Under the pieces are notes generated by a model. It ran no database searches and was not told the DNA's origin. It saw nothing but the letters and a program-made list of their open reading frames with translations. The translations under genes and the position numbers were made by a program. Shown here one piece after another: positions 8,303-16,948 of a stretch of DNA of 46,056 nucleotides; position 1 is the first letter of the stretch, and each line of letters opens with the position of its first letter. Source of the DNA: UBA7239 sp035430165 (GTDB lineage: Bacteria; Pseudomonadota; Gammaproteobacteria; Pseudomonadales; UBA7239); the NCBI GenBank assembly GCA_035430165.1, contig DAOMGE010000022.1:1-46056 (forward strand), written 5' to 3'.

Positions 8303-9742
8303 TTATTTTTCTGCCGGCGTTGTGTCGGGCACTTTGCTCAGGTGCATGGCTTTCAGCACGTTCAGTGCATCGTGCAACTGGTTGTCGTTTTCCTGCAGGT
8401 CTGCTTCGGTCTTGAGTGGATCACTGCTGTCCTTGTTGCTGTTATCGGGTGCCTCTTTATTCTTGCCGGTACTTTTCCTGGTGGTTTCTGCAGCAGGTGC
8501 ATTGCCGTTGGCCAGGTGCTTGTCGAGGTCTGCTTCCGCAGCACGCATTTCCTGCGGCACTGTGGTGAGTTTCGCGCGTTCGACATGGATGTCCGGTTTG
8601 ATACCCTGTGCCTGGATCGAACGTCCACTCGGCGTGTAATAAAGCGCAGTCGTCAGTTTGATCGCTTTGGTTTCACTGATCGGGATCACGGTTTGCACCG
8701 AGCCCTTGCCAAAACTGTCAGTGCCGACCAACACCGCACGACGATGATCCTGCAACGCACCGGCGACAATTTCTGCGGCAGAGGCTGAGCCGTCGTTGAT
8801 CAAGACCACCAGCGGTGCGCCGTCCAGTAAATCACCGGCTTCAGCGTTGTAACGCATATCTGCATCAGCAATTCGGCCCTTGGTGTAAACAATCAGCCCC
8901 TGGTTCAGGAATGCATCCGATACTTCAACGGCGGATTGCAACACGCCACCGGGATTGTTGCGTAAATCCAGGACAACACCCTGCAGTGGCCCTTTCTTTT
9001 TCAGTTCTGCAATCGCCGTGCGCAACTCGGCACCGGTGTTGATCTGGAATTGTGCCAGTCGCACATAGGCATAGCCCGGCTCGAGAATTTTTTGTCGCAC
9101 ACTGAGCACTTTGATGATGTCGCGTTTGACGGTGATATCCAGCGGTTTGTCTTCTCCCTTGCGCAAGATCACCAGCTTGAGTGGTTCGCCCGGTTTGCCA
9201 CGCATCAGGTTGACGGCTTCATCCAGGCTCATGCCTTTCACCGATTTATCGCCCAGCTTGATAATCAGGTCGCCACTCTGGATGCCCGCGCGCTTGGCAG
9301 GGGTGTCATCAATGGGTGAAATGACTTTGACAAAACCGTCTTCCATACCGACTTCGATGCCGAGTCCGCCGAACTCACCAGAGGTCATGCTTTGTAAATC
9401 GCTGAAATCCTTCTCATCAAGATAGGCGGAGTGTGGATCCAGTTCGCTCAGCATGCCACGGATAGCATTTTCGAGCAGTTTGCGATCATCCACTTCTTCA
9501 ACATACGAGACGCGGATCTGTTCGAAAACGCTGGCAAAGGTGCGCAAGTCATCCAGCGGCAGTTGGCCTTGCGCCGGAGTGGATTTGTCTGCGGTTTTTT
9601 TTGCAGGGGCGGTCTTGGCAGGCGATGACTTTGTCGGGGCCGGCTGTGCTGCAATGCCCCTGACAGGATCTGCCAGCAGTGTATTGCTGCCGAACAGGCT
9701 CAGGGCAGTAAGGCCGACAACAATGCGCACGGGTTTCCACAT
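8303..9742 (-). CDS. ctpA: C-terminal processing peptidase, S41 family (CtpA/Prc type)
   Basis: This exported serine protease trims C-termini of periplasmic proteins. The 479-residue protein has an N-terminal hydrophobic signal (residues 7-25), a Lys/Pro/Ala-rich linker (about 30-60), a PDZ domain (about 120-200, GLGIEVGMEDGFVKV) and the S41 domain. The Ser/Lys dyad is S321 in DGSASAAE and K346 in DSFGKGSVQ, with Q350 spaced as in B. subtilis CtpB. The C-terminal 60 residues are low complexity, rich in N, D, K and T. AGGAG nine bases before the ATG supports the start. The pairing with a divergent dtd gene is not informative about function. Confidence 0.93.
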   Translation of the reverse strand: MWKPVRIVVGLTALSLFGSNTLLADPVRGIAAQPAPTKSSPAKTAPAKKTADKSTPAQGQLPLDDLRTFASVFEQIRVSYVEEVDDRKLLENAIRGMLSELDPHSAYLDEKDFSDLQSMTSGEFGGLGIEVGMEDGFVKVISPIDDTPAKRAGIQSGDLIIKLGDKSVKGMSLDEAVNLMRGKPGEPLKLVILRKGEDKPLDITVKRDIIKVLSVRQKILEPGYAYVRLAQFQINTGAELRTAIAELKKKGPLQGVVLDLRNNPGGVLQSAVEVSDAFLNQGLIVYTKGRIADADMRYNAEAGDLLDGAPLVVLINDGSASAAEIVAGALQDHRRAVLVGTDSFGKGSVQTVIPISETKAIKLTTALYYTPSGRSIQAQGIKPDIHVERAKLTTVPQEMRAAEADLDKHLANGNAPAAETTRKSTGKNKEAPDNSNKDSSDPLKTEADLQENDNQLHDALNVLKAMHLSKVPDTTPAEK

Positions 9743-9928
9743 CGGGAAAGACTCCTGGATAAGGTTAGGGATTGGCGGCGATGCTAGCGCAACTGGACGT
9801 ATGGCACCAGAGAATCTGTGTGCGGGCTGTAGTGAACGAAAGTTGCTGCAGCGAAAAACATGGATGGCCAGTGACGGCAGGACTGCCTATCATGCATCGG
9901 GAAATTCCCTTTGGTGCGGACAGCTGCT

Positions 9929-10366
9929 ATGAAAGCATTGATACAGCGTGTGAGTGAGGCAAGTGTCAGCGTTGACGGGCAAGTCGTGGGTGCTATCGGT
10001 CAGGGCTTGCTGGTGCTGCTGGGTGTCGAGCGGGATGATGACGTTAGTCGCGCTGCGAAACTGTGCCAGAAGATTCTCGACTATCGTGTATTTTCCGATG
10101 CAAATGGCAAGATGAACCTGTCCGTCCGCGATGTGCACGGTGGGGTGTTGCTGGTGTCACAATTCACGTTGGCGGCGGATACGCAAAGTGGTTTACGCCC
10201 GTCATTCTCCACGGCGGGCGCGCCGGATCTGGCGAAGGCGCTGTACGACTATGCGGCGGATTATCTGCGCAGTCGCTCGGATAAACTGGCAACCGGAATT
10301 TTTGCAGCGGATATGAAAGTACAGCTGACCAATGATGGCCCTGTGACATTCCTGTTGCAGGCATGA
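9929..10366 (+). CDS. dtd: D-aminoacyl-tRNA deacylase
   Basis: Dtd hydrolyses D-amino acids mischarged on tRNA, a proofreading step. The 145-residue protein equals the E. coli length and opens with MKALIQRVSEASVSVDG. LLVSQFTLAADTQSG carries the SQFTLAAD catalytic signature near residue 78, and the C-terminal GPVTFLL motif is present. ATG 9929 is chosen over an in-frame TTG at 9911 because the family starts exactly there. The 186 bases upstream, shared with the divergent protease gene, contain no further ORF I can support. Confidence 0.95.
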   Translation: MKALIQRVSEASVSVDGQVVGAIGQGLLVLLGVERDDDVSRAAKLCQKILDYRVFSDANGKMNLSVRDVHGGVLLVSQFTLAADTQSGLRPSFSTAGAPDLAKALYDYAADYLRSRSDKLATGIFAADMKVQLTNDGPVTFLLQA

Positions 10367-10390
10367 CAAAACAACAGTAGGTAAAAATTG

Positions 10391-10894
10391 GTGAGTGAGA
10401 ATCCGGAATCATCAGCTAAAGCGCATGGCAAGCAGTTTGCCGCACGCATGAGTGAAAACGTGCGCGACATGTTGCTGCAAACCCAGACGGAATGTACTTT
10501 TATCTGGCAGGCAGAAAAAGATGCCATGGGTACGGTGATGAGTTTTTTGTGGGCTGACGGTTGTGTGTGGCTCACCACGAATGATTCGCGCCCACGTGTG
10601 CATGCTATCCGGCAGCATGGCCGTGCAACCGTGGTAGTGTCGTCAGCGGGAACATCGCTGGGTATCAGTCGGTGTGTGACATTGCGCGGTGCATGCAAGA
10701 TTGTTGATTCACGCGACACCAAGGACTGGTTTTATCCACGCTTTTGCCAGAAGCTTTTCCCGGAAAACCTGCGTGCGCAAGCCGCCATGCGGGATCTGCT
10801 GGATCGGCAAGGCCAGGTTATCCTGAAACTGGAGCCGGACAAGGTGATCACCTATGACGGGGATGCACTGATGAAAAAACTTTCACAGCTGTGA
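10391..10894 (+). CDS. PNPOx-fold (pyridoxamine 5'-phosphate oxidase family) protein
   Basis: This protein of about 167 residues has the split-barrel FMN-binding fold of the pyridoxamine phosphate oxidase family. The N-terminal helix SENVRDMLLQTQTE is followed by CTFIWQAEKDAMGTVMSFLWADGCVWLTT and VVVSSAGTSLGISRCVTLRG, which fit the barrel strands. The start is GTG 10391 (or TTG 10388 immediately before), with AGGT about nine bases upstream. Its reaction is not predictable: many family members reduce F420 or heme-type substrates or have no known role. It lies 24 bases after dtd in the same direction and converges on the Ppx/GppA gene. Confidence 0.75.
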   Translation: MSENPESSAKAHGKQFAARMSENVRDMLLQTQTECTFIWQAEKDAMGTVMSFLWADGCVWLTTNDSRPRVHAIRQHGRATVVVSSAGTSLGISRCVTLRGACKIVDSRDTKDWFYPRFCQKLFPENLRAQAAMRDLLDRQGQVILKLEPDKVITYDGDALMKKLSQL

Positions 10895-10902
10895 TTGCGC
10901 CT

Positions 10903-10916
10903 GTCCGGTTTCGGAC
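10903..10916. terminator. weak hairpin between convergent genes
   Basis: GTCCG (10903-10907) and CGGAC (10912-10916) form a five-base stem with a GTTT loop between the PNPOx gene and the convergent phosphatase gene. It lacks a good T tract, so it could only be a weak or Rho-assisted stop. Confidence 0.25.
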
Positions 10917-10920
10917 TGTT

Positions 10921-11841
10921 TCAGTAAACCAGCCGCACCTGCTGCCCGCCGCCTTTCAGTAATTCCAGCAGCAGACCTTCACGCAAGGCTGTTTTGCTGT
11001 GCAGCACTTCCGGGATGTCCAGCTCTTTCATGATCGCAATCATGATTGCCAGACCCGGCAGCAGGATATTCTGGCGCGAACTTTTCAGGCCGGGCAATTC
11101 GATCTGGTAAGTACGCGGAAACGCAAGTGCATCGTCACGGATTTTTTTCAGGATATCGACAGTGAGCAAGCCGTCGCTGTATTTCTGTTCGCGCGCAATC
11201 GCTGCCAGCATCTTGGCCGTGCCTGAAGAGGCGTAAACGCTTTCCCAGCTGACAGCAGTCAGTTCACTGTGATGGATATAGATGTGTTCGCGTGCGGCGA
11301 TCATCGCTTCCTTGAACGCCTCCTTGCTGTTGTCGTTGCCGGAAAAGAAGCGGTCACGCCAGCTGACGCAACCGAGATCCAGACTGCGCAACAACAAGGG
11401 GATCCGGTTGATACCGATCGCAAATTCTGTGCTGCCACCACCGATGTCGATCACCAGCCGGTTTTTATTGTCATCTGCCAGGCTGCTGGCAACACCGCTG
11501 TAGATCAGCTCGGCTTCGCGTTCGCCGGAAATAATGTCGATATTGAATCCCAGCGCTTCCGCAGCGCGCAGCAGTGGCGCGACATTGGATGCGGTGCGAA
11601 ACGTCTTGGTGCCGACAGCGGCGATGGCGCTGACAGGATGGCGGTCTATTGCCTCACGGAAATGGGCAAGGCAGGACAGGGCGCGGGCAATCGCCGCCGC
11701 TGAAATCTTGCCGCTGGTAGCGACACCTTCGCCCAGCTGGACTTTTTCACTGAAACGCTCGATGACATTGAAGTGACCGTTGATGCGCTCGGCGATCAGC
11801 ATGTGAAAACTGTTGGAGCCGAGATCGAGTGCTGCCAGCAT
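10921..11841 (-). CDS. ppx: short-form exopolyphosphatase / pppGpp phosphatase (Ppx/GppA family)
   Basis: Ppx/GppA enzymes remove terminal phosphates from polyphosphate or convert pppGpp to ppGpp. The 306-residue protein has both ASKHA phosphate loops: LDLGSNSFHMLIAE at the start and DIGGGSTEFAIG near residue 140. It ends with the two-lobed Ppx core and lacks the C-terminal HD-like and cap domains of the roughly 500-residue E. coli and Pseudomonas enzymes, so it is the short class. ATG 11841 is set by the first strand; a longer in-frame ORF reaches 11904 but would overlap the divergent rhodanese upstream region. Polyphosphate versus pppGpp preference cannot be decided. Confidence 0.87.
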   Translation of the reverse strand: MLAALDLGSNSFHMLIAERINGHFNVIERFSEKVQLGEGVATSGKISAAAIARALSCLAHFREAIDRHPVSAIAAVGTKTFRTASNVAPLLRAAEALGFNIDIISGEREAELIYSGVASSLADDNKNRLVIDIGGGSTEFAIGINRIPLLLRSLDLGCVSWRDRFFSGNDNSKEAFKEAMIAAREHIYIHHSELTAVSWESVYASSGTAKMLAAIAREQKYSDGLLTVDILKKIRDDALAFPRTYQIELPGLKSSRQNILLPGLAIMIAIMKELDIPEVLHSKTALREGLLLELLKGGGQQVRLVY

Positions 11842-11945
11842 GATAGGTCTCTTCAGTATTTTTCTGTTTCGCGCAATTCTAGCGCATGACGATGCAGGGA
11901 ACACAACTTGGGCTTACAATGCGCACTTATTTTTGCGAGCTGTCT

Positions 11946-12764
11946 ATGATGCTGCCATTGATCGTTGAACCCGCTGAATTGCTGGCACACCTCACGGATG
12001 GCAATATCCTGGTTGTCGATTTGTGCCAGGCAGAAAAATATCGCGCGGCGCATATTCCTGGCGCTGTGCATCTGGATACTGCAGATCTTGTCTGCGGTAT
12101 CAAACCCGCGATTGGTAAATTGCCGGCGCCAGAAAAATTATCTGCAGTATTTGCGCGCATCGGCCTGCAGCCTGACGTGCATGTAGTCTGTTATGACGAT
12201 GAAGGTGGGCCGTGGGCAGGTCGCCTGATCTGGACACTGGATGTCATCGGCCATTCGAAATATTCATTTCTCAATGGCGGCAAGACAGCATGGATTGCCG
12301 ACGGGTTGCCGCTGGAGACGGGCGAGAACTTGCCCGTTGCCGCAGCGAATTGTCAGGTTTCGATTAATAATCGTTTTATTTCAGACATGGATGCAATCCG
12401 GTCGCACCTGGGTGACAGGAATTTCCTGGTGTGGGATGCGCGTTCGCGCGATGAGTATATCGGCACGAGACTGCAGTCTGCACGCGGCGGCCATATTCCC
12501 GGCGCTATCCATTGTGAATGGACGGAATTGCTTGATGCCGGTCGAGGCTTGCGGTTGCGGCATGATCTGGCAGCTTATCTGGCCGGCAAAGGCATTACAC
12601 CGGACAAGCAGATTGTCACGCACTGCCAGACACACCGCCGTTCAGGTTTGACTTATCTTGCGGCGAAGAGCCTTGGTTATCCGCAGCTGCGGGCTTATCC
12701 CGGTTCATGGGCAGAATGGGGCAATTGTGAGGACGTGCCGGTGACTGAGGGGGAAAACCCATGA
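11946..12764 (+). CDS. rhodanese-type thiosulfate/3-mercaptopyruvate sulfurtransferase
   Basis: The protein (about 272 residues) contains two rhodanese domains, the first inactive and the second with catalytic Cys227 in the loop THCQTHRRSG. The domain-1 end motif (VVCYDDEGGPWAGRLIWTL) and the linker LNGGKTAWIADGLPLE are typical of the SseA/RhdA group, which transfers sulfane sulfur to cyanide or thiols. The active loop CQTHRRSG is not the CGSGVTA of 3-mercaptopyruvate enzymes, so thiosulfate or another donor is likelier. ATG 11946 follows GCGAG; a second ATG follows directly. It overlaps psd by ATGA. Confidence 0.88.
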   Translation: MMLPLIVEPAELLAHLTDGNILVVDLCQAEKYRAAHIPGAVHLDTADLVCGIKPAIGKLPAPEKLSAVFARIGLQPDVHVVCYDDEGGPWAGRLIWTLDVIGHSKYSFLNGGKTAWIADGLPLETGENLPVAAANCQVSINNRFISDMDAIRSHLGDRNFLVWDARSRDEYIGTRLQSARGGHIPGAIHCEWTELLDAGRGLRLRHDLAAYLAGKGITPDKQIVTHCQTHRRSGLTYLAAKSLGYPQLRAYPGSWAEWGNCEDVPVTEGENP

Positions 12765-13657
12765 ACGAGAAAAATACATCCGGTGGCACCATGAAATTTT
12801 CTGACAATGCGACTTCCGTCGAAAAGATATTCGTGATTTTGCAGTATCTGGTGCCGCAACACTTGCTGTCGCGGTTGGTGGGCTGGTTTGCGGACAACGA
12901 AATTCCATGGCTGAAAAATTTCCTGATTGAAAAATTTATACGCCAGTTTCGTGTGAATATGAACGAAGCGGCGCAGCCGGATTACAGGCTTTACAAGAGC
13001 TTTAATGCGTTTTTTACCAGGCCGCTGCATGAGGGTGTGCGTCCGGTTTGTGAAGAGGGCGTTGCGTGTCCTGCTGATGGACAAGTCAGCCAGTTGGGTA
13101 TTATTGAATCAGGCCGCATTTTTCAGGCCAAGGGTCAGTCGTATTCGGTGGCGGAGTTACTGGGGGGTGATTACGAACTGGCCGACAAGTTCAGGGATGG
13201 TATGTTTTCGACAATTTACCTGTCGCCCCGTGATTATCATCGTGTCCATATGCCGGTGGCGGGAAAACTGTTGTATACGGTTTATGTGCCAGGTGATCTT
13301 TTTTCCGTTAACAAGGTCACGGCTGAAAATGTGCCGCGACTTTTCGCACGCAATGAAAGACTGGTTGCTGTTTTTGCGACGGAGTACGGGGAGATGGCTG
13401 TCGTGCTGGTCGGCGCGATGATTGTGGCTGGCATCGAGACGGTATGGGGAGGCCAGGTGGCGCCGTATCAAAAGCGCATCCAGAGCCAGGATTTTTCACA
13501 ACCGCAGGCTGTCGTTGTGCTGGACAAGGGCGCAGAACTGGGACGTTTCAAGCTGGGGTCGACCGCTATTGTATTGTTTCGCAAGAATAGCGGCCTGCAG
13601 TGGCGGACAATCGCTGGCCAGTCGGTGCGCATGGGGCAACTTCTGGCTAGCTGCTAG
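12761..13657 (+). CDS. psd: phosphatidylserine decarboxylase proenzyme
   Basis: Psd makes phosphatidylethanolamine at the inner membrane. The 298-residue proenzyme is cleaved autocatalytically at the LGST motif (residues 265-268), where Ser267 becomes the pyruvoyl group of the alpha chain. The charge-relay residues are visible: D106 in CPADG and the H160/H163 pair in DYHRVHMP. The start overlaps the rhodanese stop (ATGA) after a GAGGGGG ribosome binding site; an internal ATG 10 codons on is the alternative. The pairing of rhodanese and psd is common in pseudomonads. The stop is shared with the convergent radical SAM gene through CTAG. Confidence 0.95.
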   Translation: MNEKNTSGGTMKFSDNATSVEKIFVILQYLVPQHLLSRLVGWFADNEIPWLKNFLIEKFIRQFRVNMNEAAQPDYRLYKSFNAFFTRPLHEGVRPVCEEGVACPADGQVSQLGIIESGRIFQAKGQSYSVAELLGGDYELADKFRDGMFSTIYLSPRDYHRVHMPVAGKLLYTVYVPGDLFSVNKVTAENVPRLFARNERLVAVFATEYGEMAVVLVGAMIVAGIETVWGGQVAPYQKRIQSQDFSQPQAVVVLDKGAELGRFKLGSTAIVLFRKNSGLQWRTIAGQSVRMGQLLASC

Positions 13658-14568
13658 CGGCGGACGGCTGGTTCGACATGGTGTTCGGCGACCCATTGGT
13701 CGGGATCATAGCGACCGGGGCGCATCCGTTTCAGGTAGCCCGAGTTGTCCTGATGGGTTTCCAGGGTGATGGGGTGGCGCCATTCCATCTGGAAGTCTTT
13801 CCAGTACTTCTTGCCCACACTGTTGCATTCGCGGATGTAGGCGCGGTTGATCTCGTCCTGTGTCCAATCTTCGCCCATAAACAGTGAAGCGCTGAACTGA
13901 GGGCGCTGTTTATCAAGGACTTCCTCGAAATGATCGCCAAGCTCAATCGGCTGGAAGAACACCTTGATGCCTTTGGGGAACAGGCTGAGCAAACGATCGG
14001 TATCTGTCAGCCCGGGTATCCAGGGCGCCATCAGTACGCAGGCATTGACCCCGGCTTCATGCAGCTGGTGCAGCGCTTCAAGGCGTGATTCCGGCGACGG
14101 TGCTTGCGGCTCCACGCGATTAGCCAGTTCGGTCGTTGATGCGGTGAATGAGAGGATGACTTTGTAGCGATCGGGTGACATACGCTGGAACAGGTCGATG
14201 TCGCGTACAGCCAGTGGACTTTTGGTGGTGATGGAGAAGCGACGATTGCGGCGTGACAGCTCATCGATCACAAAGCGGGTATAGCCGTATTCGGCTTCGA
14301 TATCACTGTAGGCATCGGTGGCCAGGCTTACACCAAACATGAACTCATCAGACGGGAAATCTTCCAGCTCCTGCAGAAATCGCTGCTGGAAGCTGGCCAG
14401 GTCTGGCTCGGCAAGCCTGGTTTTGCCCTGGCTGTCTGTGATGCAGTAAAAGCAGCGATACCCGCACTTGATATATGGCTCCACACCAATAATCGTCAGG
14501 TTCTCGGCATAGTAGCGCTGGTGCTTGATGATCCTGTATTGGTCGCTGACACGATCCAAAACTTTCAT
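13654..14568 (-). CDS. radical SAM protein, SPL/COG1533-like
   Basis: The 304-residue protein carries a radical SAM cluster motif CGYRCFYC with cysteines at 35, 39 and 42 (CX3CX2C), then a TIM-barrel-like region with TDAYSDIEAEYGYTR and TTKSPLAVRDIDLF. This layout matches the COG1533 group related to spore photoproduct lyase, whose bacterial members are mostly uncharacterised. There is no C-terminal extra domain. ATG 14568 is preferred to a longer in-frame ORF to 14640, which would run into the atp promoter region. It converges on psd, sharing the four bases CTAG as both stops. The substrate is unknown. Confidence 0.8.
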   Translation of the reverse strand: MKVLDRVSDQYRIIKHQRYYAENLTIIGVEPYIKCGYRCFYCITDSQGKTRLAEPDLASFQQRFLQELEDFPSDEFMFGVSLATDAYSDIEAEYGYTRFVIDELSRRNRRFSITTKSPLAVRDIDLFQRMSPDRYKVILSFTASTTELANRVEPQAPSPESRLEALHQLHEAGVNACVLMAPWIPGLTDTDRLLSLFPKGIKVFFQPIELGDHFEEVLDKQRPQFSASLFMGEDWTQDEINRAYIRECNSVGKKYWKDFQMEWRHPITLETHQDNSGYLKRMRPGRYDPDQWVAEHHVEPAVRR

Positions 14569-14648
14569 TGCGTTGATCCTGCGGTGTTGTATGGGCTTGT
14601 ACGCAGGATAACTATGCAGCATCGGGCCACACAGGGTCAATCAATCTG

Positions 14649-14677
14649 TTGCCACACGCCGGAAGCGCTCGTATAAT
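14649..14677 (+). promoter_or_regulatory. strong sigma-70 promoter of the atp operon
   Basis: TTGCCA at 14649-14654, an exact 17-base spacer and a perfect TATAAT at 14672-14677 lie 72 bases before atpI. This is the best consensus promoter in the window, as expected for a highly expressed operon. Confidence 0.8.
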
Positions 14678-14748
14678 GCGCCCCGTTTTAGTAACCCCTT
14701 GATCGACAACGAAATGCGCTGTCGCAAGGGTGCCCAGCGGAGTCGGAG

Positions 14749-15132
14749 ATGAGTGAGCGGCAGCGCACAACTATCCCCCGGCCTCCTGTTCATCGTATTG
14801 CTATTGTGCAACTGCTGGTTGCGATAATCGCCTTTTGCGCGCTCTGGTTTTTCATGCCAGCGATTGCGGTGGCGGTGTTGGCTGGTGCGATGATAGAGCT
14901 GCTGGGAAGAGCGTATTTTGCTTTTTTCGCCTTTCGTTTTGCTGGTGCGCAACAGATGCGGCTCGTGGTAAATGCGTTCAGGCGGGGGGAGTCAGGCAAA
15001 TTTGTACTGGTGGTGGTTCTGTTTGGCGCGCTGTTTTCGCTCAAGCCGGGTCTCTCGCCTGTGGCAGTATTCGTGGGTTACCTCGCGTCCTGGTTGCTGG
15101 GCACTTTGCTCGGGATGAGGTTGGTGAAGTAA
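14749..15132 (+). CDS. atpI: ATP synthase assembly protein I
   Basis: AtpI helps assemble the c-ring or insert c subunits in the membrane. The 127-residue protein has four predicted membrane helices (about residues 16-34, 37-55, 80-97 and 101-120) with the small-residue patterns typical of this fast-evolving family. Assignment rests on its position, directly before atpB at the head of a complete atp operon, as well as on its topology. AGTCGGAG sits just upstream of the ATG. Confidence 0.9.
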   Translation: MSERQRTTIPRPPVHRIAIVQLLVAIIAFCALWFFMPAIAVAVLAGAMIELLGRAYFAFFAFRFAGAQQMRLVVNAFRRGESGKFVLVVVLFGALFSLKPGLSPVAVFVGYLASWLLGTLLGMRLVK

Positions 15133-15170
15133 TTCGGTGCAACGTCAATACGGGTAACTAGAGCTACGAC

Positions 15171-16145
15171 ATGGCAGCAGAAGAGCATGGCGCCGCGGCG
15201 GCACAAGCCGGGGAAGGTCTTACCACTACGGCCTATATCCAGCATCACTTGCAAAACCTTTGTTATGGCAAGCTGCCGGCAGGTTACGTGCGCCATGGCC
15301 ATGACGGTGCGGCAGAGACGCTGGAGCACGATACCTGGACATTGGCACATACTTCGCAAGAAGCAGCGGATATGGGCTTCTGGGCGGTGCATGTTGACTC
15401 GCTGGCCTGGTCAGTCGGCCTGGCTCTGATGTTCAGCCTGTTGTTTGCTCGTGCGGTGAGAAATGTCCAGACGGGTGTGCCGCGTGGATTCCAGAGTTTT
15501 GTCGAGTTGGCGGTAGAGTTTATCGACAACACAGTCAAGGACACCTTCCATTACAGCAACCGCATGATTGCGCCGATGGCGCTAATGGTGTTTTCCTGGG
15601 TTTTCCTGATGAATACCATGGACTTGTTTCCGGTTGACTGGTTCCCGCAGGCTGCCAAGGCTGTGTCGGGTAATGAGCATGTCTTTTTTAAAGTGGTGCC
15701 GACTACTGATCCGAATATAACCCTGGGCATGTCGTTCACTGTTTTCTTTTTGATGATTTTTTTCAGTATTCAGCGCAAGGGCGTTGTTGGGTTTATCAAG
15801 GAGCTGACATTCCATCCTTTCCATCCTTCTTTTCATGGCATTGGCCTGGTTTTTGCGCCGCTGCTGATTGCTATCAACCTTATACTTGAGTCAGTGGCGT
15901 TGATCGCCAAGCCGATCTCGCTTGGGCTTCGTTTGTTCGGAAACCTCTATGCTGGTGAAATGATTTTTATCCTTATTGCGGCCATGTACGGTGCTGGTCT
16001 GCTATTGGGTATTTTTGCTGGCGTCTTGCAGTGGGCATGGGCGGTATTTCATATTCTGGTTATTGCCTTGCAAGCTTTCGTGTTCATGGTGTTGACTGTG
16101 GTTTATATGGCCATGGCGCATGATGTGCCGGATGAGCAGCACTGA
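15171..16145 (+). CDS. atpB: ATP synthase F0 subunit a
   Basis: Subunit a forms the proton half-channels of F0. The 324-residue protein has the essential Arg in the helix ISLGLRLFGNLYAGEM and the usual C-terminal helices ending in VYMAMAHD. It is about 50 residues longer than E. coli AtpB because of an N-terminal region with LQNLCYGKLPAGYVR and HDTWTLAHTSQEAADMGF; this extension is familiar from other marine and soil gammaproteobacteria, so it is not a misplaced start. The N-terminus and extreme C-terminus are histidine-rich. It lies 38 bases after atpI. Confidence 0.96.
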   Translation: MAAEEHGAAAAQAGEGLTTTAYIQHHLQNLCYGKLPAGYVRHGHDGAAETLEHDTWTLAHTSQEAADMGFWAVHVDSLAWSVGLALMFSLLFARAVRNVQTGVPRGFQSFVELAVEFIDNTVKDTFHYSNRMIAPMALMVFSWVFLMNTMDLFPVDWFPQAAKAVSGNEHVFFKVVPTTDPNITLGMSFTVFFLMIFFSIQRKGVVGFIKELTFHPFHPSFHGIGLVFAPLLIAINLILESVALIAKPISLGLRLFGNLYAGEMIFILIAAMYGAGLLLGIFAGVLQWAWAVFHILVIALQAFVFMVLTVVYMAMAHDVPDEQH

Positions 16146-16190
16146 GCAGTATTTTTTCAACCATCACACTTACATATCGGGAGATATAAC

Positions 16191-16427
16191 ATGGGTCTGG
16201 CTCTTATCGCGGTTTCTCTATTGATCGGTCTTGGCGCGCTGGGTACTGCAGTAGGCTTTGGCTTGCTGGGTGGCAAGTTGCTCGAAGGTACTGCGCGTCA
16301 ACCGGAAATGGCTCCTATGCTGCAGGGTAAAATGTTCCTGATCGCTGGTTTGCTGGATGCGGTACCAATGATCGGTGTGGGTATCGGCATGTATGTGCTG
16401 TTCGTACTCGCACCAAACATGCATTGA
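16191..16427 (+). CDS. atpE: ATP synthase F0 subunit c
   Basis: This 78-residue protein is a two-helix hairpin proteolipid that forms the rotor ring. The proton-carrying carboxylate is Asp56 in GLLDAVPMIGVGIG, aligned with E. coli Asp61. The polar loop ARQPEM (R36, Q37, P38) that contacts gamma/epsilon is intact. The carboxylate is Asp and there is no sodium-type Gln/Ser ligand set, so it should be a proton enzyme. A good ribosome binding site (GGGAG) precedes it. Confidence 0.97.
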   Translation: MGLALIAVSLLIGLGALGTAVGFGLLGGKLLEGTARQPEMAPMLQGKMFLIAGLLDAVPMIGVGIGMYVLFVLAPNMH

Positions 16428-16474
16428 TTACTAGCTAGAACCTTCATTCATTAATCGCATGTAGAGGTGTCGGC

Positions 16475-16945
16475 GTGAATATCAACGCGACTATTATTGG
16501 CCAGTCATTGTCTTTCTTTTTTTTCGTGGCATTTTGCTGGAAATTTATCTGGCCCGCGATTATCGGAGTCATGGCTGAGCGTGAAAAGCGCATTGCCGAT
16601 GGTCTCGATAATGCTGATAAAGCAGGTCGCGATCTCGAGCTGGCGAAAGAAGAGGCGGCTAAGAAATTGCGTGCAGCCAAAGAAGAGGCTGCGGCAATTA
16701 TCGATCAGGCCAATAAGCGTGCTGGCAATATTGTGGAAGAAGCCAAAGAGCAGGCTCGCATCGAAGGTGATCGTCTGAAGGCTTCTGCGCAAGCTGAAAT
16801 CGACAAAGAGAAAAGTCGCGCTCGTGAGGAATTGCGCAAGCAGGTGGCAGCTTTGGTGTTGGTAGGTGCTGAGCGGGTTCTTGAGACATCTATCGATACC
16901 GCCAAGCACACAAGTATGCTCGACAAGCTGGCAGCGGAGCTGTAA
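16475..16945 (+). CDS. atpF: ATP synthase F0 subunit b
   Basis: Subunit b is the peripheral stalk dimer. The 156-residue protein has one N-terminal membrane helix (about residues 8-30, rich in Phe) followed by a long charged coiled coil rich in A, E, K and R. The start is GTG at 16475 with AGAGG upstream; its length equals E. coli subunit b. The stop lies three bases before the atpH start. Confidence 0.96.
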   Translation: MNINATIIGQSLSFFFFVAFCWKFIWPAIIGVMAEREKRIADGLDNADKAGRDLELAKEEAAKKLRAAKEEAAAIIDQANKRAGNIVEEAKEQARIEGDRLKASAQAEIDKEKSRAREELRKQVAALVLVGAERVLETSIDTAKHTSMLDKLAAEL

Positions 16946-16948
16946 TGC

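Noticed and set aside
15171..15330. Misplaced start of atpB because the protein is 50 residues longer than in E. coli
   Set aside because: The extra N-terminal segment is a known conserved feature of AtpB in related gammaproteobacteria and no internal start with a better ribosome binding site fits.
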